Assembly (NCBI RefSeq): GCF_036013745.1
Contig: NZ_CP107880.1
Location: 10,173,419-10,237,418 of the forward strand
Origin: Streptomyces sp. NBC_00483
GTDB taxonomy: Bacteria; Actinomycetota; Actinomycetes; Streptomycetales; Streptomycetaceae
Reading direction: 5' to 3'
Length of the DNA stretch: 64,000 nucleotides
Under the pieces are notes generated by a model. It made no database searches. It was given only the letters and a program-made list of their open reading frames with translations, and was not told where the DNA came from. Positions 27,153 to 34,271 of the stretch are shown piece after piece. Each line of letters starts with the position of its first letter. Position 1 is the stretch's first letter. Made by a program: the position numbers and the translations under genes.

Positions 27153-27473
27153 TCATGCATCGCTGTCCGGTCGGCCGTCCTCGGCCTGAGCGGCCTGCCT
27201 TCTGGCGAGTTCGGCCTCGTAGCGGCGTACGCGCTCGGCCAGCGGCAGCGGCGCCTCGTCCAGACCGGTGGTCGACCCACTGGCCATCCGGGCGCACACG
27301 CCCCGGCACGCGAGCGTCGGTCCCTCATCGCCGCGCGAGACGACGAAGGCGTCCGCGGTCGGCGTGGTCCGGTAGTCCGTGCCGCAGATGACACAGGTCA
27401 GACCGAAGAGTGCCTCTTCGGTCGGTGTCGAGCGACCGCTGCGACGGCTGGAAATCGAGGATTGCGAATACAT
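27153..27473 (-). CDS. Conserved-looking small protein with CxxC zinc-finger-like pairs
   Basis: 106 residues. Two cysteine pairs, CVICGTDY and CRGVCARM, about 30 residues apart could bind zinc. The C-terminal half is a charged helix (LAERVRRYEAELARRQAAQA). I start it at ATG 27473, with GGAAG five bases before it; a longer frame to 27575 has no homology-like content. It resembles small hypothetical proteins common to many Streptomyces, though I cannot name a family or function. Confidence 0.7.
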   Translation of the reverse strand: MYSQSSISSRRSGRSTPTEEALFGLTCVICGTDYRTTPTADAFVVSRGDEGPTLACRGVCARMASGSTTGLDEAPLPLAERVRRYEAELARRQAAQAEDGRPDSDA

Positions 27474-27775
27474 CGGTCTTCCGTCCTCGGGAGCCGGCGG
27501 GCTCCCCGGCTTGCCATTCCCCGAGAGCGACACCGAAAAGGGCGACGGCATGCGAGACACACCCGGTACTCGCACCGTACTCCGCCGCGTGCCGGGCCCG
27601 TGGGCAGAGCCAGATCGGGCCGAAAGTCAGAGGGCATCGAGGCGGAGCGCTTCCTTGGGAACACGTTCCGTTCAGTTCATCGGACTACATCAACCCGGTT
27701 ACGGAAGTCTCGTACTGTTTTAGTGATCAAGGCCGGGGGGTTGGCGTGAAGGCCTGACGGTGATGAGGGGGCCGG
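27474..27775. other. Intergenic region, promoter of divergent genes
   Basis: About 300 bases between the small zinc-finger-like gene and the STAND pseudogene. AT-richer patch at 27695-27730. No gene seen. Confidence 0.35.
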
Positions 27776-29100
27776 ATGGGCGCTGAGCGGGAGTAGTTCG
27801 GGGCGGTGCTGCGGGAATTCCGGCCGGCCGCGTCGCTGACCATGGAGGGCCTGGCGGAGGCCTCGGGCGTCAGCGTCCGCGGCATCGGTGACCTGGAGCG
27901 GGGACGGAAGGCCGCGCCGCAACGGCGTACCGTGGCCGCGCTCGCCGACAGCCTCGGACCGAGCGGGGCGGACCGGGACCGGCTCCTGGAGGTCGCCCGC
28001 GGCGATCGCGGCACCGGATACAGCCCCACGGGCGTACGGTCGTTCCCCCGCGGCATCGACGACTTCGTCGGACGCGAACAGGAACTCGCCCAGCTCACGA
28101 AACTCGCGGAGCGCGTCGCCTCGCAGGGCCTGGCCGAGGTGACCAGCGGACCGTGGAGCGCGCGGTCCCACCCGGTGGCGGTCGCGGTGTCCGGCCCACC
28201 GGGAACGGGCAAGACGACGCTCGCCCTCCACGCCGCACGGGACCTCGCGGACCGGTTCCCGGACGGGCAGCTGGTAGTGGACCTGCGCGGCATGGACGAA
28301 GCGCCGCCGGACCCCGCCGAGTTGATGCTCGGCGTCCTCAAGGCGCTCCAGGTCGCCGACCGGGACCTCGCGAAGGCCGGCCCCCAGGGACACGCCGGAC
28401 TGTACCGTCGCCTGCTGGCCGACCAGCGGGTCCTGCTGGTCCTCGACAACGCCCGGGACGAGGCCCAGATGCGCCCGCTGTTGCCGGGCGCCGGAGCGGG
28501 CATGGTCGTGGTGACGAGCCGGCGCATGCTCACGGGCCTGGAGAGCGTGCACCGCATTCCGTTGGGCGAACTGAGTCCCGACGAGGCGGCCGCGTTCCTG
28601 ACCACGCTCGTCGGACCGGAGCGGGCGCAGGCCGATCCGGCCGCTCTAGCCGACGTCGCCCGGTGCTGCAGGCATCTTCGGTTGGCGCTGCGCGTGGCGG
28701 CCGCCTTCCACCTGTCCTACCGTCAGCTCACCCCGGCGGGCGCCGGCCTCTTCCGCCGCTTCTCCCTCGTTCCGGGCCCGGACACCGGTGCCCCGCCCGC
28801 GGCCCGACTGACCGGACAGCACCTGTACGACGCCGAGGACACCCCCGAGGAACTGGTGGAGGCAGGGCTGCTCGGCACCGACCGGGACCGCTAGCGCCTG
28901 CACGATCTCTTGTGCCTGTTCGCTCGTGATCGTTTTGGGGTTGGTTGGAACCGGTCCACGGCGTCCCGGCTGCCGGTTGGTGCGGCGCTGTGGGCCTGTC
29001 CTCGGCCGGCAGTGCGCTGGAGTGGCTGAGGGCCGGGAGTGCCGACTGGCTGGCCGTCTTCCGTGCTGCCGTGGCGGCTGGTCGGCACGCCGCTGTGGTG
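27776..29100 (+). pseudogene. Decayed XRE-STAND (AfsR-like NB-ARC) regulator
   Basis: An eroded version of the large XRE-NB-ARC-TPR regulators. The normal ATG (27776, with GAGGGGG before it) opens MGAERE and then hits TAG at 27794; after it the expected FGAVLREFRPAASLT runs on. The XRE HTH, a linker, DFVGREQELAQL, an intact Walker A loop (SGPPGTGKTTLALHAARDLA) and LLVLDNARDEAQ follow. Sequence is missing between LALRVA and AFHLSYRQL. A second stop (TAG 28892-28894) precedes RLHDLLCLFARDRF, and a TPR-type piece (ALEWLRAGSADWLAVFRAAV) occurs in another frame at 29014-29100. At least two stops, one deletion and one frameshift therefore lie in one gene. A truncated product from GTG 27806 (362 residues) could still be made. 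Confidence 0.85.
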
Positions 29101-29370
29101 GGGGTGGCTGGGGTGTTGTGCTGGTTTTTTGGTCGGTGGTTGTTCTGGGGGTGCTGGTCCGGGGTCTTTGTCAGGGTCGGGTGGGTGGTGGGTGGTGGGT
29201 GGTGGGTTTCTGGGGGTGATTCTTTTGGTTGTGTGTGTGGGAGGTTCGGGTGGGGCTGGGAATTGTGTGGTGGGGGGTCTTTTGTTGGGTTGTGTGGGTG
29301 TTGCTGGGTGTGTTGTTGTGGTTGCGGGGTGTGTGTGGTGTTTGCAGGGTGGCGGGGTGTAGTGCTCGTC
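29100..29370. other. GT-skewed tract, almost no C or A on the plus strand
   Basis: About 270 bases made mainly of G and T (runs such as GGGTGGTGGGTGGTGGGTGG) in an otherwise C-rich genome. Open frames across it translate to low-complexity Gly/Val/Cys/Trp and are not believable proteins. Many G-tracts could form quadruplexes on the plus strand. It lies between the STAND pseudogene and the secreted-protein gene, whose promoter must be near its right end. Confidence 0.6.
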
Positions 29371-29395
29371 AACTGCAATCGCGAAAAGGTGGGTT

Positions 29396-30025
29396 ATGCG
29401 TTTTTCCCGGAAAGTCGGTGTCTTGGGGTCCACCGTGTTGTGTGGTGCGCTCGCGTTGGGTGTGGCCGGTCCGGCCGGTCCGGCGTTCTCGTCGGTGATG
29501 GATTCGCGGGCCGGTGGTGTGTCCGGTGCGTCGGTTGCTCCGGTTCCGGGGGCGGATGCGCTGGCGAAGCAGAATGCGGCGCTGGCGGGGGCGGGCGCGG
29601 TCCTGCAGCCGGTGACCGGCCTTGTTGCCGGTGTGCTGAAGGCGCCCGGCGGGAAGCTGTCCAAGGAGGAGGCCGCCGGGCATGCGGCCGGCGTGAAGAA
29701 GGCGCTGGACGGTCTGACGGCCGGTGCGAAGGCGGCGGCTGACAAGGCGGGTGCGCCGGGTGCCCGCGGGCAGGCCCCGGGCGCCGAGCTTGTCGCGAAG
29801 GCGGCGGCGGACCTGCAGGCCAAGGTGGACGCTTTGGTGAAGGCGTCGGCTGCGGGGGATGCGAAGGCGACGGCTGCGGCGCTGCAGGCGACGTTGACCG
29901 GGACGGTGAATGTGGTGGTTGCGATCGTGCTCGGTGGTGATCTGCCGGCGCCGGACCTGAAGGGTCTGCCGAAGCTGCCGTCGCTGCCGGGTGTGTCGCC
30001 GGCGCAGACGCTGCCGTCGTTGTAG
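29396..30025 (+). CDS. Secreted alanine-rich hypothetical protein
   Basis: 209 residues with a Sec signal peptide (MRFSRKVGVLGSTVLCGALA; cleavage probably near residue 30). The mature protein is rich in Ala, Gly and Lys, with helical repeats such as GVKKALDGLTAGAKAAADKA and LVAKAAADLQAKVDALVKA, then a C-terminal hydrophobic stretch (TVNVVVAIVLGG) and a proline-rich end. AAAGGTGGG precedes the ATG. It uses more G/T-ending codons than its neighbours, in keeping with the skewed tract in front. A terminator follows. Function unknown; an extracellular structural or developmental role is only a guess. Confidence 0.75.
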   Translation: MRFSRKVGVLGSTVLCGALALGVAGPAGPAFSSVMDSRAGGVSGASVAPVPGADALAKQNAALAGAGAVLQPVTGLVAGVLKAPGGKLSKEEAAGHAAGVKKALDGLTAGAKAAADKAGAPGARGQAPGAELVAKAAADLQAKVDALVKASAAGDAKATAAALQATLTGTVNVVVAIVLGGDLPAPDLKGLPKLPSLPGVSPAQTLPSL

Positions 30026-30049
30026 GTGCCTGGGGCAACTCGAGGCGGG

Positions 30050-30084
30050 GGGAGGGGCCGGCCCGTTCGGGGCCGGCCCCTCCC
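30050..30084 (+). terminator. Terminator of the secreted-protein gene
   Basis: GGGAGGGGCCGGCCC and its complement, GGGCCGGCCCCTCCC in essence, around a short TTCG-containing loop, 25 bases after the stop codon. Confidence 0.8.
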
Positions 30085-30639
30085 TTGTGCGCGCGACCGT
30101 AAGCGGTCCGTTCACCGGTAGCCGGCAGAGCGCACCGGTATGGGTGGCTGGGCGATGCCGGTGCTGGCACACGACGTCAGGAGCGGTTGTGGCCGAGCTT
30201 CCTGTCCCGGGTCGGGGCGAGGGCGCATGCCGCTTCTGCTCGGCCGGCGGTTTGGGGCGTGAGGGCTTGCGGCCAAGGGGTTCCGTCTCGCCGGTCGCGC
30301 GCGGGGATCCTGTTCGCGTGCGTCCTGGTGCGGCCCGCGGGCGCCGAATTGCGTGGTGCCGGAGACGGGGACGGGGTGGATCCCTTTCCACCTCAACCGG
30401 GGGAAAGGTGCGCGGGCTTGGGCTGCAAGGCCACTTCCGCCACGCCGTCCCCACGGGTGGCGAAGCCGCGCCATTGCCGAAGGTTCTGTCGTCAAACTCC
30501 CGTCTGCCCGGCGGCGTCTGACACGCTCGCGGCGTTGCCGAAAGGCCTGAGTAGCTCCACGACGAGGGCTTTCCGGCGCCTTGCGGTCGCACGTTTCCCC
30601 AAGCTCTCGGCTTCGCTCGAGCAGGGGTGGCCCCATTAG
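30085..30639. other. Non-coding stretch before the insertion sequences
   Basis: 555 bases with no believable gene. The last 40 bases contain AGCTCTCGGCTTCGCTCGAGC between CCCCA and AGGGG, a hairpin motif often seen in Streptomyces intergenic DNA. IS element A was inserted immediately after it. Confidence 0.4.
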
Positions 30640-31641
30640 GCACTGTTTCTCGGATCAGGTGCGGAGCCAGATGATGAGGGTTGCGAGTGTGACGGTGCCG
30701 AGGTAGATGTAGGCGCGTTTCTCGTAGCGGGTGGCGACGGCACGGAACCCCTTGAGGCGGTTGATGGCTCGCTCGACGGTGTTGCGCTTCTTGTAGTGCT
30801 CGCTGTCGAATCCGGTGGGCCGGCCGCCGCCCGACCCGCGATTCTTCCGGTGCCTTCGCTGGTCGACGCGTTCGGGGATGGTGTGTCGGATTCCGCGTCG
30901 GCGCAGGTAGCGGCGGTTGTTCCGGGACGTGTAGGCCTTGTCTGCCAGCACGCTGTCGGGTCGGCTGCGGGGCCGTCCAACCCCTTGGCGGGGCACCGAA
31001 ATCAGCTCCAGTACCCGCTCGAGCTGAGGGCCGTCACCGTAGTGTCCGGGTGTCAGGACGAGGGTGAGGGGCCGGCATCGTCCGTCGGCGGCGAGGTGGA
31101 TTTTGGTGGTGAAGCCGCCGCGGGAGCGTCCCAGGCATTCGCCGATCTGACCACCTCCTCCAGCCGGACGACCAATTTCCGCAGCACCGGATCGACCCGG
31201 TTCGTCCCCGCTGCCGCCCCCTTTTGAGGCGTGGCGGGTGGAGACTGTTTCCTCGCGCCCGCGGCGTGCTGGTGAGCGCGTACTGCGGTGGAGTCCACCG
31301 AGACGTCCCAGTCGATGCGGCCCTCGGCATCAGCGGCGGCCTGGACGCGAGACAGCAGCATCACCCACGTCCCGTCCGCCGACCAGCGCCGATGCCGCTT
31401 GTAGACGGTCTCCCACGGACCGAACCGCTCGGGCAGGTCCCGCCACTGCACCCCCGTCCGCACCCGGTACAGCACTCCGTTGATCACCCGCCGGTGATCA
31501 CTCCACCGGCCTCCGCGCGCACCACCACGAGGCAGCAACGACTCAAGCCGGTCCCACTCCGCATTCGTCAGATCCCCACGCCCCATCCACCCAGACTGGC
31601 CCCAACTCCCCACTCACGTAAGGAGATCCGAGAAACAGCCC
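30640..31641 (-). mobile_element. IS5-family insertion sequence A
   Basis: About 1.0 kb. Terminal inverted repeats: GCACTGTTTCTCGGATC (left) and, inverted, GGGCTGTTTCTCGGATC (right). Flanks fit the YTAR target of the IS5 family: TTAG on the left (30636-30639) and CTAG on the right (31642-31645). The two are not identical, and the right one is shared with element B. It carries one transposase gene in two frames. Confidence 0.85.
30655..31586 (-). CDS. IS5-family transposase A (two frames, probable -1 frameshift)
   Basis: DDE transposase. Frame 1 (from ATG 31586, open to 31053) gives the N-terminal DUF4096-like domain: LTNAEWDRLESLLPR, INGVLYRVRTGVQWRDLPER and the first catalytic Asp in DVSVDSTAVRAHQHAAG. 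The rest (IGECLGRSRGGFTTKIHLAAD, second Asp in SVLADKAY, and catalytic Glu in KKRNTVERAINRLKGFRAV) lies in the -1 frame and ends at 30655. An A4G run (31222-31226 on the opposite strand) just before the junction would allow programmed -1 slippage, as known in this IS group. All three catalytic residues are present, so the element may be active. Confidence 0.85.
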
Positions 31642-31645
31642 CTAG

Positions 31646-32542
31646 GGGCTCTCGTTTGGATCACCGTGCGGACCAGAGGAAGATTCCGGCGACGTGGAGT
31701 CCGGCCAGGTAGATCGTGGCTGTCTTCTCGTAGCGGGTCGCGATGCCGCGCCACTGCTTGAGGCGGTTGATGCACCGCTCGACGGTGTTGCGCTGCTTGT
31801 ATGCCTCACGGTCGAAGGCAGGTGGCCTGCCGCCGTCACTTCCTCGCCGCATGCGATGACGGAGCTGGTCCGCCGGGGCCGGAATGACGGTGCGGATGCC
31901 GCGCCTGCGCAGGTGGTCTCGGATCGCGCGTGAGGAATAGGCCTTGTCGGCCAGGACCATGTCGGGTCTGGTGCGGGGCCGTCCCCGGTGTCGTGGAACC
32001 CGCAGACGGGCCATGACTGCTGTGAACGCGGGTGCGTCGCCGGCCTGTCCGGCGGTCAGGACGAAGGCCAGAGGCCGGCAACGGCCGTCGCAGGCCAGGT
32101 GGATCTTTGTGGTCAGTCCGCCGCGGGAGCGGCCGATGGCGTGGTCGGCCGGTTCGCCAGCCGGGGCCCCTTTTTGCGGGCCCCGGCCGCGTGCTGGTGG
32201 GCGCGCACGATCGTGGAGTCCACGGAGACGGCCCAGTTAAGGTCCTCGTCGGCGTCGGCCTGGGCCATCAGCGCGGTGAAGACGCGTTCCCAGGTGCCGT
32301 CGATGGCCCACATCCGCAGCCGGTTGTAGACGCCTCGCCAGTTGCCGTACCGCTCCGGCAAGCACATCCACGGGGTGCCGGTCTGGAACTTAAAGGCGAT
32401 CGCATCGATCACCTCGCGGTGGTCTCGCCACCGGCCGCCCCGCTTCGGCGCCCGGTCGGGGAGTAACGGCTCAATCCGCGCCCACTGCACGTCAGTCAAC
32501 GACACACCCGGACCAACGATCAGATGATCTGAACGAAACGGC
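31646..32542 (-). mobile_element. IS5-family insertion sequence B
   Basis: 897 bp between two CTAG target copies (31642-31645 and 32543-32546). Imperfect terminal inverted repeats: GGGCTCTCGTTTGGATCA left and, inverted, GCCGTTTCGTTCAGATCA right. It abuts element A with only CTAG between them. Confidence 0.85.
31661..32505 (-). CDS. IS5-family transposase B (two frames, probable -1 frameshift)
   Basis: Same design as transposase A but clearly different in sequence. Frame 1 from GTG 32505 reads LTDVQWARIEPLLPDRAPKR and ends after SVDSTIVRAHQHAAGARKKG. The -1 frame continues GEPADHAIGRSRGGLTTKIH, then MVLADKAYSSRAIRDHLRRR, and the catalytic Glu in QRNTVERCINRLKQWRG, ending at 31661. An A5G4 run (32171-32175 on the plus strand reads T5) is at the junction. 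All catalytic residues are kept. Confidence 0.85.
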
Positions 32543-32589
32543 CTAGGCCGCCGGGCCGCCCTTGGGGCGACGACGGGAGTTTGACGACA

Positions 32590-32815
32590 GGTCTTAAGAA
32601 GGCTGACGCGCCGCTCGATGGTGTAGTGCTGCGTGTGTGTCTCGCGCTCGGGAGCCGGTGGCCTGCTGTGCCGTGTCCGGCCGCGGGGGTGGGGCCGGCC
32701 GGGACCGGAGCGACGGTGTACCGCGTGTGGCCTGGTTCACGTCATACGGCGGCGGATGCCCGTCTGCTCGAGGGCCGGTCGGTGCGCCGGGGCGGGCGAT
32801 CAAGTGCCGGCCCCG
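32590..32815 (-). pseudogene. Decayed IS5-family transposase fragment
   Basis: The sequence aligns by eye with the 3' half of the element B transposase gene. Both contain the TGCACCGCTCGACGGTG-like block, a degenerate CTGCTTGTATGCCTC block and AGGTGGCCTGC, in the same order and orientation. No frame is intact and the ends are lost. It marks an older insertion of a related element at the same spot. Confidence 0.65.
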
Positions 32816-32831
32816 GCGTGGGGCGGTGTGG

Positions 32832-33599
32832 TCAGGGTCGTGGCTCGTCGAGGTACTGGTCGGCCCAGGCGCTGATGATGTGCGCGGCGCGCTGCGCCTG
32901 TCCCCGCGCGGTCAGCAGGTGGTCGGCTCCTTCGAGGGAGATGAAACTGCGGGGGTGGCGGGCTTCCTGGAAGATTTCCGCGGCGTTGTCGATGTCGACG
33001 GTGGAGTCGGTGGGGGAGTGCGCGACCAGCAGCGGAAGGTTCAGTTCGCCGATCGTCTCGCGCAGATGCGCCTTGCGGACGTCCTCGACGAAGGCACGTT
33101 TGAGGACGAGGGTGCGCCCGCCCACGAACCATTCGTGGGAGCCCTCGCTGAGTACGCGGTCCAGGACCGTGTCGTACTGGCGCTCGACGTGGCTGGGGTC
33201 GACGGGTGCGGCGATGGTGGCGAGGGCGCGCAGGCCGGGGATGTCGCGGGCGGCGGCGAGGGCGGCGGCGCCGCCCCAGGAGTGGCCGACCAGCAGATCC
33301 ACGGGAGTCCCGCGCTCGGCCATGAAGGCCGCGGCTTGGATGGTGTCCTGGACCTTGACGGTGAAGGAGCCGTCTCCCCAGTCGCCGTCGGAGTCGCCGA
33401 TGCCAAGGTTGTCGAAACGCATCGTTCCGATGCCCTCGCGGGCCAGCTGCTTGCTGACGCGGGAGGCGGCCGGCGAGTCCTTGCCGAGGGTGAAGCCGTG
33501 CGCGAAGAGTCCCCAGCCGCGGACCTCGCCCTCCGGCAGGTCGATCACTCCGGCCAGTTCGGGGCCGACGACGCTGGGGAATCTCACTTTTTCTTTCAT
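32832..33599 (-). CDS. Alpha/beta hydrolase
   Basis: 255 residues with a full catalytic triad: nucleophile serine in VGHSWGGAAAL (about residue 107), acid in HSPTDSTVDI, and histidine in EGADHLLTARG. The oxyanion region reads LFAHGFTLGKDSPAASRVSK. This subgroup, like the hydrolase half of hydrolase-OsmC fusions, has RFDNLGIGDSDGDW. The substrate, probably a small ester, is unknown. It stands alone between the IS cluster and the tap-tpg locus. No secretion signal, so cytoplasmic. Confidence 0.88.
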   Translation of the reverse strand: MKEKVRFPSVVGPELAGVIDLPEGEVRGWGLFAHGFTLGKDSPAASRVSKQLAREGIGTMRFDNLGIGDSDGDWGDGSFTVKVQDTIQAAAFMAERGTPVDLLVGHSWGGAAALAAARDIPGLRALATIAAPVDPSHVERQYDTVLDRVLSEGSHEWFVGGRTLVLKRAFVEDVRKAHLRETIGELNLPLLVAHSPTDSTVDIDNAAEIFQEARHPRSFISLEGADHLLTARGQAQRAAHIISAWADQYLDEPRP

Positions 33600-34271
33600 C
33601 TGTGGTGCTCACCTAGGCAGGAACCGGTCGGGGGACAGGGGCGCGCGTGGCACCGGCCGGTGCCACGCGCGAGCCGGTGAGCAGCATGTCACGCGCTGAT
33701 CACTCCTCTCGACAGTTCAACTGTTGACCGCTCAGGGGGGAGGGCCGGGCGGCCCCCGCCGGCGCACACGGTCCGGCGGGCACCGGGCACCGGGCACCGG
33801 GCGGCGGGCACCGGCCCGGGCGGGCACCGGGCCGGCACATACCGGGCCGGGCGGGTGCCGGTCCGGCGTATAGCGGTCCGGCGGGTGCCGGTCCGGTGGT
33901 TTCGCCGGGTGGCGGTGGCGTGGTGTGTGGAGCAGGGGTGGTGTGGCTGGGCCGAGGGGGAGTCGGGGCCGGGCCCGCCGGGTACCGCGCCCGGACGGCC
34001 CGGACGGCCCGGACGGCCCGGACAGCCCGGACAGCCCGGACGGTCCGGGCGGTCCGGGTGGCGGCAGTGGCCTGCTCGTGGGTGTCGTTGTCTGTGCCGG
34101 TCGTTAGCTGTACGGCGTTGCCGGGAAGTGCCATCACCACCGGTGCGCGGCCACAGCGCTGCACGGGCGGCCCCTGAACAGCCCGCCTTCCCCCGTTCGT
34201 ACGCTTTCCGTACGGTCGATGTACGCGATGTGTGCGGTTGGTGGGGTAGGGTCTGGGTCGGGAGGTGTTCC
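33600..34271. repeat. Leader of tap with GC-rich short tandem repeats
   Basis: No gene seen. 33775-33905 consists of variants of GGGCACCG and CCGGTCCGGCGGGTG; 33985-34060 is a run of the 9-mer GGCCCGGAC and its variants (at least seven units). Open frames across it give Arg/Pro or Gly/Pro low complexity. The tap promoter is probably in the AT-richer patch at 34190-34260 (GTACGCTTTCCGTACG is a short palindrome). Confidence 0.65.

Noticed and set aside
33855..34271. N-terminal extension of tap by 139 codons
   Set aside because: This part translates GC-rich short repeats. The ATG at 34272 has a good ribosome site and sits just before the HTH.
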